The notes beneath the pieces are model-generated. The model was not told the DNA's origin and did not search any database. It saw only the letters and a list, made by a program, of their open reading frames with translations. The position numbers were made by a program, and so were the translations under genes. Shown piece by piece: positions 15,693 to 24,136 of a DNA stretch of 54,099 nt. Source of the DNA: a virus; IMG/VR virus record IMGVR_UViG_3300025102_000038, positions 1 to 54,099 of that record; one strand, written 5' to 3'. Position 1 is the first letter of the stretch; every line of letters begins with the position of its first letter.

Positions 15693-17726
15693 TCATACAT
15701 CTTTAGTGTCAAGCCAGTTGTCACCTATTTTTGCATCTAATTTCAAAGGTACATTAAAGTCTATATCCCAACGTGTATCAATGATAGATTTCATTGAACT
15801 ATTAATACTATTTACTATGTTTAGAACATCATCCACTTCGTCAGGATGAACATCTATTACTATTGAATCATGCACAGTGTTCACTATGCAACTATTCATA
15901 TTCATGAGCATGTTATCAAAAGTCATGAGAATTAGTGGCACTATATCTGCTGTAGCAAATGCTTGCACAGGATAGTTCTTTATCTGAGTGAAGTGAGACA
16001 CAGTGCCATTGTTCTTTCTAGCGACATCAGGAAAAGCAAATGAACGACCAGACGGTATTCTTATACGACCTGTCTGTACGGCTTCATTGCCTAACTGCTT
16101 GTGCCAATCGGACACACCCTTGTACTTTCTACCAAACTGCTCGTAGTACATAGCTTCTGCTTCAGATCTGCCAAACCCTGTAGCACCATACAGAGGTGCA
16201 AAGGTGTGTGCCTTTGCTTCTTGCCTAGACGTAGGTTGCCCTGCGTTTGTGATGACCTGTGCTGTGTAGCTGTGGACATCAAAGCCTTCGCTTATCTCCT
16301 GCATTGCTACTTCGTCCTGTGATAAATAGGCAGCAGTTCTAAACTCTAGCTGTGCAAAGTCAGCTTCAAGTATCTTACCACCTTCCCATCGGGACACAAA
16401 GATCTTCTTTACAGGAAACGTACCACCTCTGGGCATGTTCTGCATGTTTGGATCTGCACCACTGAAGCGTCCTGTAGAGGTGCGATGTTGCAGTAGTCTA
16501 ACGTGTAGCTTACCGTCAGCTTTGGTGTAGGTAGATATACCCTCAACAAAACTAGAGAGATAGGTATCTAGAGCAGACAGTCTGCGAACATTCTTGAGGA
16601 ACAACTCTGCCTTGGTATTACCTGTACGCTTGGCATGATGTTCTAATATTTCTAAGTTTACTTTGTTTGTGCTGAAGCCGTTAGCACTGACCCACTTAGG
16701 ACTAGGTGGTGTAAAGCGTAACCCTGCCATCTGTGGTCTGTTCTTGTACACCCAACCTGATTCGTTACAGGTAGTACACTTGTTAGGTTTCTTGTAAGGT
16801 GTACCATCCTTTCTTACTTTGGTTATCTTACCCCGACCCTTACAAGTTGGACATGTGTTGGCTGTAACTTTATATACAACGTTTGAGTGCATATCAACTA
16901 GACCGTTGAACAATGACTTGTCCATGTATGGTTCAAAGTAATTAGCCCACATAGATTTGTCTTTTGGTTTACGGCTGTAGATAACCCACGACAACTGCTC
17001 TGGACTATTAAGATTGATAGGTCTGTCACCCATGAGATCACGAACCTGTTGGCTGAGATCATTCCATATACTCACCTTCTCCTTCTCAAACTCCTTGCGA
17101 ACCTCGTCTAGTTTCTTGGAGTCCACACTGAATCCACGTTGATATATCTTACACAAGCACACGGCAACCATGTTGGTATGTGTAACTGTATCCATAAGAT
17201 CAGCATCACCGTTGGTTAGCCTTTGATGTATCTTGTTTGATAGGTCATATGTAGCTCTGATATCGTGTAGCAGGTAGTCTGATAACTCTTGATGTGGGAT
17301 CTCAGATACAAGTATACCACGCTGAAAGTAACTCTTCATTGTATCCTGCTTTTTATTATCTAGATCGTATCGTTCAGCACATTGCTCCAAGGATAGTGGT
17401 TGCTTCTGTCCACGCTGTAGCACATACTCACCTAGCATAGTATCAAATACGACACCATCATACTTGAACCCCGACTCCCACAACCAAATCAAATCGTGAG
17501 CTACGTTATGACATACAAGCACAGTAGTTTTATCTAACTGCTCCTGCACCATAGCATGACCGTTAGGTGTAGGTGGGGCATATGCATGGTCAAACGTAAC
17601 TATTCTCTCCCAGTTATCTGTCTTCATGCCTACCATAACTAAACTATTCTCAGGCTCAAAGGGATCTAGGTGTAGCTTGTCATTACGCTTGATCACATTA
17701 TTTTCTATGTCTAATATTAATCTCAT
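15693..17726 (-). CDS. polA: Family A DNA polymerase with 3'-5' exonuclease and DnaJ-like zinc module
   Basis: 677 residues. Exonuclease: D6/E8 (LDIEN), HNVAHD (N74, D78), YLLHD (D155). An inserted double CxxC module at 290-324 (C292, C295, C317, C320; CPTCKGRG and CTTCNESG) resembles DnaJ zinc repeats, as described for phage HMO-2011. Polymerase: motif A ADFAQLEFR (D456), motif B RQEAKAHTFAPLYG (R501, K505, F509, Y513), motif C VHDS (D620). The Glu that usually follows the motif C Asp is Ser. F509 sits at the E. coli F762 position. The replicative polymerase of the phage; ATGA overlap with the upstream gene. Confidence 0.95.
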   Translation of the reverse strand: MRLILDIENNVIKRNDKLHLDPFEPENSLVMVGMKTDNWERIVTFDHAYAPPTPNGHAMVQEQLDKTTVLVCHNVAHDLIWLWESGFKYDGVVFDTMLGEYVLQRGQKQPLSLEQCAERYDLDNKKQDTMKSYFQRGILVSEIPHQELSDYLLHDIRATYDLSNKIHQRLTNGDADLMDTVTHTNMVAVCLCKIYQRGFSVDSKKLDEVRKEFEKEKVSIWNDLSQQVRDLMGDRPINLNSPEQLSWVIYSRKPKDKSMWANYFEPYMDKSLFNGLVDMHSNVVYKVTANTCPTCKGRGKITKVRKDGTPYKKPNKCTTCNESGWVYKNRPQMAGLRFTPPSPKWVSANGFSTNKVNLEILEHHAKRTGNTKAELFLKNVRRLSALDTYLSSFVEGISTYTKADGKLHVRLLQHRTSTGRFSGADPNMQNMPRGGTFPVKKIFVSRWEGGKILEADFAQLEFRTAAYLSQDEVAMQEISEGFDVHSYTAQVITNAGQPTSRQEAKAHTFAPLYGATGFGRSEAEAMYYEQFGRKYKGVSDWHKQLGNEAVQTGRIRIPSGRSFAFPDVARKNNGTVSHFTQIKNYPVQAFATADIVPLILMTFDNMLMNMNSCIVNTVHDSIVIDVHPDEVDDVLNIVNSINSSMKSIIDTRWDIDFNVPLKLDAKIGDNWLDTKDV

Positions 17727-18211
17727 ACGTTGTCCTTCAAACTTACTAACTCAGCTTCTCCGTATGGTATATGGAAAAAGTGTTCCTTCCTACCTACATT
17801 GCCAAGCCATATTTCTTTTATACATTCTTGCGTCATCTGATAGTCTTTTATTCTCCAAGCGAACTCACAGTCCCTCCTTATAACATAGAAGTTAAAGAAA
17901 GCATCCTTGTCGTTCATCTCTCTAAACTTATTTACGAGTTTTATTTTACGATGTGGTATACGTATCTCCTTCCATGTGGGATTCCAATCTCCAGTCCACT
18001 GGTTCTTCATCTCTACCTCAGAATAATACCTGTGTCCATTCTTTTCTGAACTTATATCAAAAGAGTAGTTCTCACCTGATGATATATTTACATGTCCATT
18101 ACGTTCTAAATAATCAATCACAATCTGTTTAGCCTTGCCATCGTTCTCCTTGTATGAGCTAGGCTGAAAGCGTCTATGAAACGCACCTTTTACTGGTTCT
18201 AATCTATTCAT
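17723..18211 (-). CDS. PD-(D/E)xK nuclease-like protein
   Basis: 162 residues, overlapping both helicase and polymerase genes by ATGA. The region NYSFDISSEKNGHRYYSEVEMKNQW has the strand-Asp-hairpin-ExK layout (FD, then EVEMK) of small PD-(D/E)xK enzymes. An upstream helix with Glu/Lys precedes it. No closer family recognised, so nuclease activity is inferred from the motif only. Its location between replicative helicase and polymerase suggests a replication or repair role. It could also be a fold relative that lost catalysis. Confidence 0.5.
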   Translation of the reverse strand: MNRLEPVKGAFHRRFQPSSYKENDGKAKQIVIDYLERNGHVNISSGENYSFDISSEKNGHRYYSEVEMKNQWTGDWNPTWKEIRIPHRKIKLVNKFREMNDKDAFFNFYVIRRDCEFAWRIKDYQMTQECIKEIWLGNVGRKEHFFHIPYGEAELVSLKDNV

Positions 18212-19431
18212 GCTGAGTACCTCGCTGTGTATGGGTCTAGCTCACAGACAATCTTGCCATGCCAACCAGACAGTTTGTTTTTTACAACGTTGATATGTCT
18301 CTGTGGGGATTGTTCTTCCTCACCTTCAACGTCAGGGTTCTTGGCTAGTAGTAGCATCAGATCTGCTTCTGCAGCTTTACCTGTTCTACTACCTTCCATC
18401 ATGGCTTGGTTGAGTACAACCTTGCCTTCTGCTTCAGCAGATAGCTGTGACATGTAAAATATGGCACAACCATACTGCTTGGCTATCATACGAGCATAGA
18501 TAGCATTTGCTTTCAGAGCTTCGTCTTGTCGAGCAAACCCTGCTGTCTTAGCAAACTTATCGCCCATATCTAGCACAACTATATCGGGTCTGTGTGACTT
18601 AGCCACACTCTCAACCCATGTCATATCACGACCAGTGCAATCAATCATCTCTATATTCTGACGCACTGTAGCATACTTCTCCTGTGTAAGCTGTGGATTC
18701 TTGACTATCTGTTCTTGTGTCATGCCTGTGCTTGCAGTTAAATATCTAATACCAACTCTATGTACTGCTTCCTCGTTACAGAGGATGACACACTTAGCAC
18801 CCTGCCTAGCAAAACCATTCTGTCCTGCTATCATGGATGCATGAAAAGATGTTTTACCTGTGTTAGGTCTAGCTCCAACCTCTATCAGGTGACCCTCGTT
18901 TACACCCTCAATCTTACGTGTAAGACTTGGTATATTGAATGTCCACCTTGCTTCCATAGCATTTTTAGCAAGCAATGTCTCCATAGATATATCTGCCCAC
19001 TCTACATTGAGTGTAGGTATGAAGTCATCGCCATACTGCTCTAACATATTACGTAGTGGCTCAAGACTTGACTTGCTACCATTGACGTAATCAAAACCTA
19101 AGTTAGCTATCTCTTCACCCACAACCTGCTGAAACAACTTGGATAACACCTCTTGTGCTACATCATTACCGAGTGGTTGTTCCTTCTTGATACGAACAAA
19201 GAAGTCACCGTATGCTTGCTTCTGTGCTGTGGTCATTGTTGGATTATTAGCCAAGAACAGTGCTTCAACCTCATCAGGTGTTACTGATCTATTGTACCGT
19301 TGCATGGCATAATCAATAGAGTTTTTGATCTTACGTAAATCCTTGCTAAATAACTTATCGGGACAACGTATACCTCTATGTTCATCATAGAAGTCTTTCT
19401 TCATTAGACTACGTATTAATGCTATTTCCAT
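18208..19431 (-). CDS. DnaB-like replicative DNA helicase
   Basis: 407 residues with a RecA-type core: Walker A GARPNTGKTS (186-195), the VILCNEE segment near 215-221, Walker B DIVVLDMGDK (283-292), a sensor-like FYMSQLS near 325, and the C-terminal VVKNKLSGWHGKIV typical of DnaB/gp4 helicases. The N-terminal 170 residues are helical as in DnaB. In T7 primase and helicase are fused; here they are separate genes with a 23-nt overlap (19409-19431), implying coupled synthesis. Unwinds the fork for PolA. Nearby AG-rich coding sequence offers a ribosome site, but none is outstanding. Confidence 0.9.
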   Translation of the reverse strand: MEIALIRSLMKKDFYDEHRGIRCPDKLFSKDLRKIKNSIDYAMQRYNRSVTPDEVEALFLANNPTMTTAQKQAYGDFFVRIKKEQPLGNDVAQEVLSKLFQQVVGEEIANLGFDYVNGSKSSLEPLRNMLEQYGDDFIPTLNVEWADISMETLLAKNAMEARWTFNIPSLTRKIEGVNEGHLIEVGARPNTGKTSFHASMIAGQNGFARQGAKCVILCNEEAVHRVGIRYLTASTGMTQEQIVKNPQLTQEKYATVRQNIEMIDCTGRDMTWVESVAKSHRPDIVVLDMGDKFAKTAGFARQDEALKANAIYARMIAKQYGCAIFYMSQLSAEAEGKVVLNQAMMEGSRTGKAAEADLMLLLAKNPDVEGEEEQSPQRHINVVKNKLSGWHGKIVCELDPYTARYSA

Positions 19432-20194
19432 TTATTTGTTCTCCTATTGCTGTTAGTTTTTCAATGTCGTTAGGACGTCTGTACTTCAGGTCATCGGTTA
19501 ATCGTAATACTCGTACATCATTTACAATACTTTTTAATTCTCTAAAAAATTCCATAGCTTTTGTTAGTGCATCGGGGTCTAAAGCTATAACTGCTGAAGA
19601 GAACTGTGACAAGTACCTCTTGTGTATATCAGACAGGGATGTGCCTAACACAGCAACCCCAACATACACATCACTGCCTACAACTACGGCACTGACACAG
19701 TCCTCAACAACTACAGCGACCTTACCACATCCAGATGTGAATGGCAAGCCACTATTCCCATATTTTTTCCATTTAGGTAAACTATTTCTCAAGCTCCTAC
19801 CTACAGCATCTACCACTATACCATCATGCACAATCGGAAACACAGCCCTGTTATCTTTTACATCGTGGTGTAGCCCCCACTCGTCAATGCCAAACCTAGA
19901 TGTAAACCCAGTAATCTCACGCTGCCCCTTGTATGGCACAATGTATTCAGGCATGGTAAACATTTCTTTATCTTTCTCTTTCTTGGAGAAGGCATTACGG
20001 ATATCCTTGATAGACATGTGTACAGGTTTAGATCCTGATATATTACACGATGCCTTGTAGCAGTTCCAAAGCAGTCTACCCATATTGTTCGTGGCAGTGA
20101 AGGTTTTGTATCCACCACACTCAGGACAGTTCATTCTTTTTGTTTCACCATTATCTATATTTATATCATTTATAATGTTATATATATTATACAT
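19409..20194 (-). CDS. DNA primase (zinc-finger plus TOPRIM)
   Basis: 261 residues. An N-terminal zinc ribbon has C23/C26 (CPECGG) and C45/C50 (CYKASC), as in T7 gp4 primase. The TOPRIM region shows VVVEDCVSA (E164) and ALDPDA (D206, D208). The ATG at 20194 has AAGGAG 8 nt upstream inside the end of the integrase gene; longer starts lack this. Length matches a stand-alone gp4 primase half. Works with the helicase encoded next; makes RNA primers for the lagging strand. Confidence 0.9.
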   Translation of the reverse strand: MYNIYNIINDINIDNGETKRMNCPECGGYKTFTATNNMGRLLWNCYKASCNISGSKPVHMSIKDIRNAFSKKEKDKEMFTMPEYIVPYKGQREITGFTSRFGIDEWGLHHDVKDNRAVFPIVHDGIVVDAVGRSLRNSLPKWKKYGNSGLPFTSGCGKVAVVVEDCVSAVVVGSDVYVGVAVLGTSLSDIHKRYLSQFSSAVIALDPDALTKAMEFFRELKSIVNDVRVLRLTDDLKYRRPNDIEKLTAIGEQINGNSINT

Positions 20195-21275
20195 TGTATT
20201 TACTCCTTGTATTGAGAGCGTTCTTAGCACTCTCGTATGTGTGTTTCATGTATGGCTTTACTGACTGCACGTTTGTATGTCCAGTTACAGACATAACTTG
20301 CCCCATCGGGACACCACTGTCAATCATTTCTGTTACACCTGTCCTTCTTAGATCCATAAGTCTGAGTTCATCGGGCAGTTCTATCTCTCTCATTATCCGT
20401 CTGCCTTTCTTAGATACACCCTCTAGTGTGTATGGATTATATTCTCCATTGACAGGTCTTACGTTAGGTGCTACATATTGTTGGAATCCATAGTCTTCGT
20501 TCTGTTGTAGTAGCATGTCATATAAACTATCTGTTATCGGTAGGTACACTTTAGATCTACGCTTTGATTGTTCTAGCGTCAGCTTGCCCTTGTCTAGGTC
20601 AAGGTTATCCCATCGTAGCATTCTCATGTCTCCGATTCTCTGACACCATTCGTATGCCATGTGTACTATCAGTCCAACACTTCTGTACTCAAAGTAGGCG
20701 TAAGCATAGTCAAGAAATTGACGCACCTGTTCTTTATCCCATACAACTCTGCGTGGCTTGGGTGACTTACGTCTTATATTAGAAAATGGATTGTGATTTC
20801 CATACTCCATCTCAGATGCGTAGTTATATATTCGTGATGCTGTACTGCAAATGTGGTTAGCAAAAACTACACCACGTTTTACCCACACCTCGTATGTCCT
20901 CTTTGCTAGTCTAGCTGAGACAGTATGCCACTTCTTATTACCCAAACTGTCACATAATATCTTAATAAAGTATATGTAATCAGCTTTAGTACTGTCTCGT
21001 AAGGCTTTGAAATCATTAGACAATAAGTAGTTGTCACATAATTGTGACAGAGTAGTAGATCTATTAACTGTTATCTCTGTAAATTTTTCTTTACGATAGT
21101 CATCAATTAAACTGTTTAGATAACGTGCAGTCTTCTTAGCTCCTGCCAGATCATAGCCTAACTCTCTACGAGACACAACTCCAATGTCAATAAGTTGACG
21201 AGGGGGATTGAACCTGTAAGACTTGATGCCTTTGGGTGTGTGTCTTTGCTGCATGTATCGTAGTAGTTTCGTCAT
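20187..21275 (-). CDS. int: Tyrosine recombinase / integrase
   Basis: 362 residues. N-terminal SAM-like core-binding region (about 70-165), then a catalytic domain with R213 (CQRIGDMR), K242 (SKVYLP), D308xxR311 (MDLRRTG), H333 (VTGHTN) and nucleophile Y342 nine residues later. Box II usually has His-x-x-Arg; here the first residue is Asp, a change seen in some active phage integrases. Such genes mark HMO-2011-type phages and several pelagiphages as potentially temperate. It overlaps the primase by 8 nt and the next upstream gene by ATGA, so it is expressed with replication genes. No repressor, excisionase or attachment core was identified. Confidence 0.93.
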   Translation of the reverse strand: MTKLLRYMQQRHTPKGIKSYRFNPPRQLIDIGVVSRRELGYDLAGAKKTARYLNSLIDDYRKEKFTEITVNRSTTLSQLCDNYLLSNDFKALRDSTKADYIYFIKILCDSLGNKKWHTVSARLAKRTYEVWVKRGVVFANHICSTASRIYNYASEMEYGNHNPFSNIRRKSPKPRRVVWDKEQVRQFLDYAYAYFEYRSVGLIVHMAYEWCQRIGDMRMLRWDNLDLDKGKLTLEQSKRRSKVYLPITDSLYDMLLQQNEDYGFQQYVAPNVRPVNGEYNPYTLEGVSKKGRRIMREIELPDELRLMDLRRTGVTEMIDSGVPMGQVMSVTGHTNVQSVKPYMKHTYESAKNALNTRSKYNV

Positions 21276-21574
21276 TCATTATCTCCTATTTTATAATATA
21301 ATTTGTTTCCCCCATGCTTCTTTATTATATTAGGGGTGCTTAGTTTCTTGAGGTGGTCAAGCCATTTATTCTTATGTATTTTCACCTTGATATTTCCACC
21401 ACCCTCCCATATCTGTACGGTGGATAGGTAGACCCACTTCCAACCTTTGTCCACTACCCATATACAACGACTGTCACCACCTAGCACTGGTGGTGCATAT
21501 CTAATATAATATTTAGTGGCATCATCCCATCGCTTACCTATGGGTCTACCATTTTTTCTTGGTGTTTTTATCAT
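21272..21574 (-). CDS. Hypothetical protein, 100 aa
   Basis: Basic protein with an Arg/Lys-rich start (MIKTPRKNGRPIGKRWDDATKYY), a Trp/Gly-rich middle (GGDSRCIWVVDKGWKWVYL) and a Lys-rich helix (KIHKNKWLDHLKKL). Possibly nucleic acid binding from composition only. Overlaps the hydrolase by 29 nt and the integrase by ATGA. No family recognised; it could be an integrase accessory protein but nothing proves it. Confidence 0.5.
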   Translation of the reverse strand: MIKTPRKNGRPIGKRWDDATKYYIRYAPPVLGGDSRCIWVVDKGWKWVYLSTVQIWEGGGNIKVKIHKNKWLDHLKKLSTPNIIKKHGGNKLYYKIGDNE

Positions 21575-22007
21575 GTTTCTTTTCCCACCTGTAAAATATA
21601 TGACTGTCTATCCTAGTTGTGCGAGTCTTTGTCTTTGCCCAAGAAGGACGGACATATGTAGCATGGTAGTGTGTAGCTCCCTCTGTTAGGTCAAGGCTAA
21701 TCTTTCCATGCAAAACGATTATAGCATTTTGTAGTGCAGATGACCATTCTTTAGTGTCCTTTCTTACGTCATCTTTTTGACCATCGCAGTACCAACTGAA
21801 GCTACAGCGATGGAGTATGGGTTTATTTGTACCCTTGTGAGTGATAGCTTGCTTTACTACTTCACATACTGTATCTGGGAATCTATTGTCATCTACCCTG
21901 TTCATTACCACTTGGGCAACTGCTAGTTGACCAATCGTGGACTGTGATCTAGCTTCGTGGTATATGTTGAATGCTAGACACATGAGTGCTGTTTCTAAGA
22001 TAGCCAT
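21546..22007 (-). CDS. SleB-type cell wall hydrolase (endolysin candidate)
   Basis: 153 residues matching the Hydrolase_2 (SleB) family: LAFNIYHEARSQ with the catalytic-type Glu at 18, QLAVAQVVMNRVDDNRFP, CSFSWYCDG and GATHYHATYVRPSWA. Cleaves peptidoglycan glycan strands in family members. ATG at 22007 chosen because the conserved domain begins at once. A longer frame to 22064 only reads through the tiny membrane gene. That membrane peptide overlaps its start by 13 nt, a holin/endolysin-like pair. The second peptidoglycan enzyme of the genome besides the M15 peptidase at 33000. Confidence 0.85.
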   Translation of the reverse strand: MAILETALMCLAFNIYHEARSQSTIGQLAVAQVVMNRVDDNRFPDTVCEVVKQAITHKGTNKPILHRCSFSWYCDGQKDDVRKDTKEWSSALQNAIIVLHGKISLDLTEGATHYHATYVRPSWAKTKTRTTRIDSHIFYRWEKKHDKNTKKKW

Positions 22008-22102
22008 GTGCCTACCAAAGAAAATACTATAGCTAATATAAATACAGTGATAGCGTAGCACCATGTTATGTATGCTACATCAGGTTCTTCATTCTTTTTC
22101 AT
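21995..22102 (-). CDS. 35-aa single-TM peptide (small holin-like)
   Basis: Short ORF with a strong ribosome site (AGGAG about 10 nt before ATG). A charged start (MKKNEEPD) is followed by one hydrophobic helix (about 12-31, TWCYAITVFILAIVFSLVG). It ends 13 nt inside the SleB hydrolase gene in another frame. Tiny membrane proteins next to endolysins often act as pinholins, antiholins or release factors. The function here is an inference from placement. Confidence 0.6.
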   Translation of the reverse strand: MKKNEEPDVAYITWCYAITVFILAIVFSLVGTWLS

Positions 22103-22141
22103 TTGTGTAATCTCCTATGTTAGATGTGATATTATATTTGC

Positions 22142-22636
22142 TCATGCAGCCATCCACTTAGGCATGGATCTGCCTTTAGTGTAACGTGCAAACTTGAGCT
22201 TGTCTGCCTTGTAGAACTCACGATATGCCTTGATAGGAAACTGCTCGTCAGTCTTGAGGTGGTCAAGCCCACTGAAACACTGTGGATGTGGTGTCTGCCA
22301 TCCTTCTGGTATCCTAAGTCTACCTTGCCACAAAGGTATTTGATGTTTACATGCACCATGAAATTTACCATACCTATGAGTGTACTCATGTAACATAGCA
22401 CTATATAATTGATATGCAAAAATATAGTTAGCTCTGGTCTGCATAGCCCACAATGTACAGGGATGTTTTTGATGCACAGGTTTGTACAATCCCTCTAGTT
22501 CTGCATACTCAGGATCATGATGCCATAACGCTGTGCATAACATTTGTGCTTCTTCAAGTGGCATCTTTACAATGTGCTGATCACACAGCGACTTTGCAAT
22601 GTCCTCTACGTTGAACTCTATAATAAATCTATTCAT
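22142..22636 (-). CDS. Conserved marine phage protein of unknown function, 164 aa
   Basis: Contains LCDQHIVKMPLEEAQMLCTALW, YKPVHQKHPCTLWAMQTRANYIFAYQL, HEYTHRYGKFHG and a C-terminal YREFYKADKLKFARY...PKW. This series of conserved His, Cys, Trp and Tyr motifs recurs in proteins of cyanophages and other marine myo- and podoviruses (recalled). The several His/Cys residues suggest metal or nucleic-acid binding, but no reaction is known. Overlaps the upstream membrane peptide gene by ATGA. Confidence 0.6.
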   Translation of the reverse strand: MNRFIIEFNVEDIAKSLCDQHIVKMPLEEAQMLCTALWHHDPEYAELEGLYKPVHQKHPCTLWAMQTRANYIFAYQLYSAMLHEYTHRYGKFHGACKHQIPLWQGRLRIPEGWQTPHPQCFSGLDHLKTDEQFPIKAYREFYKADKLKFARYTKGRSMPKWMAA

Positions 22637-22722
22637 ATAAATACTCCTATGGTTGTGTTAGTTATTAATGTTATAAGTATGACAAATGCTATTGTCAATA
22701 ATAATACTTGTCCTTCAGTCAT
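22633..22722 (-). CDS. 29-aa membrane peptide
   Basis: Tiny ORF with GGAGG 10 nt upstream of ATG, overlapping both neighbours (8 nt upstream, ATGA downstream). After MTEGQ the peptide is nearly all hydrophobic (VLLLTIAFVILITLI), one membrane helix. Tight coupling and the ribosome site argue that it is translated. Function unknown; a small regulatory or holin-type membrane peptide is possible. Confidence 0.5.
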   Translation of the reverse strand: MTEGQVLLLTIAFVILITLITNTTIGVFI

Positions 22723-22954
22723 CACAAAAGTTCCTCCAAAATTTACAGTTGTTAAATCGTTTACAGACACGCTCATGCTTTGCACTCTCCCAACACTCTG
22801 TCTGCCAAGGTGAGAAATACTTTCTAGCAAATCTCTCTGCCCAATCCTCTCCATCGTTTAACCATAAAGCAAGAATAGGTAAAGGTATAAGCAGTAGGAA
22901 CACAAAGAAGAAGGCAGTTCCAAAGCCTTTGTTATGATAAGGTTTGTTATCCAT
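22715..22954 (-). CDS. Membrane-anchored protein with Cys-containing tail, 79 aa
   Basis: The ATG at 22954 follows AGGTGG and overlaps the preceding stop by 8 nt; longer frames upstream look like shadow. It has an N-terminal hydrophobic segment (about 12-31, TAFFFVFLLLIPLPILALWL), then an outer part with Trp/Cys residues (ECWESAKHERVCKRF, NCKFWRNFC; four cysteines). Looks like a single-pass protein with an extracytoplasmic disulfide-bonded tail. No family recognised. Confidence 0.5.
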   Translation of the reverse strand: MDNKPYHNKGFGTAFFFVFLLLIPLPILALWLNDGEDWAERFARKYFSPWQTECWESAKHERVCKRFNNCKFWRNFCDD

Positions 22955-23135
22955 ACTGCACCACCTGTCCTGTGTTCCACTTGGCTGCTTCCTTCTGTGC
23001 GTCCTCATGAGTATCAAACAGTTTGATAGGACTCTTGTCATCCCACATAGCACCACAGCCTTGTTTAACGTAGGTCAAGCCTTCCTCTTCAAAAGGCTCA
23101 AACACTACTGCGTATTGTATAAGTTTTGTTGTCAT
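22947..23135 (-). CDS. Small hypothetical protein, 62 aa
   Basis: Has a strong ribosome site (AAGGAG 8 nt upstream) and shares ATGA with the methyltransferase. Reads MTTKLIQYAVVFEPFEEEG, then a segment ending THEDAQKEAAKWNTG. The layout of a strand, then DAQKEA helix resembles small soluble phage proteins that pair a beta hairpin with a helix. No function assigned. Confidence 0.6.
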   Translation of the reverse strand: MTTKLIQYAVVFEPFEEEGLTYVKQGCGAMWDDKSPIKLFDTHEDAQKEAAKWNTGQVVQYG

Positions 23136-24136
23136 GAATATACTCCTTCTAATATGTGCGAGATCACTGCACGAGTGAAGCCATTGCCGATCATCTTGTA
23201 GCGTTGGCTGTTTGATATAGGCTTGAGTTTGTGTACCCGAAACCCCATGTGTTTATCCTGCTCGACAAACTGTCCATACTCTGTCCATCCATCAGGCAAA
23301 GTCTGTAGACGCTCACATTCTAAAGGTGTTAATGCTCTCCAATGTAGCTCGTCTGTCTCTACCTTGGGCATTCGCCATCCACCTTGCATGGTAGTCAGGG
23401 TAGGACTCTTGCCTTGCCTAGAGTACACACGCTTGATGATGTCATAGCCTTTGAGGTCAGCTTCACCGACTTGCTTACAACCTTTGTGATTGAAGACTAC
23501 TTGTCTACGAGACTTCTCAAAGTACATCTTCATGCTACCACCTTTGAAGTAGTTGGCATCAATGCAGTAGGACTTGTCTCTATCTGCCATAGCACCATCT
23601 TCTAGCACATCATTGAGTACGATGCCCATGTCAGCTAACTCGTCATGTGGTGAGTTAGTTATGTAGACACGCTTTCTCTCCTGACCTGTCACCTTGCCAC
23701 TGTTGTGAGATCGCATCTGTGCATCTGGACGTATGGCACTGATACGCTTGTACCACTCATGCTTGGCTTTGGACTCGACATTCTCAAACAGATAGAACTC
23801 TGGGTTCAAACCTTCCAATGCATCATACATAACCTCAGACAAGTCACGACTATCTGAAGTGCCAAGCTGTTTACCTGCCACGCTGTAAGGCTGACAAGGG
23901 AAACCTGCGATCAGAAGAAAGACATCTCTGCCCAACAGTTCTCGCCAACCATTGGCATCGCCATGATGTATGGCATGAGGTATGTTATGTTTGGACACAG
24001 CACTAGCATACTTGTCTGTTTCGAATGTGTGATACTCGTAGTCACCATCAGGTGATACATCAATACCTGCATCAAGGCATGAGAGGTAGGCACTGTCTGT
24101 GCCACCACACAAACTAACTACTATCTTTTTCGTCAT
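23132..24136 (-). CDS. C5-cytosine DNA methyltransferase
   Basis: 334 residues with the ordered motifs of the family: motif IV GFPCQPYS with catalytic C81, motif VI FENVES (E118, N119, V120), motif VIII QERKRVYIT (Q152, R154, R156), motif IX-like RALTPLECERLQTLPDGWT and motif X RYKMIGNGFTRAVI. Motif I is degenerate (VVSLCGGTDSAYL). It transfers a methyl group from AdoMet to cytosine. No restriction endonuclease gene is beside it, so an orphan enzyme protecting phage DNA from host restriction, or regulating it, is likely. The ATG at 24136 has AAGGAG 7 nt upstream; a GTG at 24142 is less likely. Confidence 0.92.
   Translation of the reverse strand: MTKKIVVSLCGGTDSAYLSCLDAGIDVSPDGDYEYHTFETDKYASAVSKHNIPHAIHHGDANGWRELLGRDVFLLIAGFPCQPYSVAGKQLGTSDSRDLSEVMYDALEGLNPEFYLFENVESKAKHEWYKRISAIRPDAQMRSHNSGKVTGQERKRVYITNSPHDELADMGIVLNDVLEDGAMADRDKSYCIDANYFKGGSMKMYFEKSRRQVVFNHKGCKQVGEADLKGYDIIKRVYSRQGKSPTLTTMQGGWRMPKVETDELHWRALTPLECERLQTLPDGWTEYGQFVEQDKHMGFRVHKLKPISNSQRYKMIGNGFTRAVISHILEGVYS

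Noticed and set aside
19419-20060. Plus-strand ORF of 213 codons opposite the primase
   Set aside because: Antisense to a gene with clear zinc and TOPRIM motifs; Ser/Thr/Pro-rich shadow composition and no ribosome site.
22142-22636. Pyrimidine-dimer glycosylase annotation
   Set aside because: Considered from vague recall, but the characteristic DenV N-terminus and catalytic Thr/Glu context are missing, so it is left as unknown.
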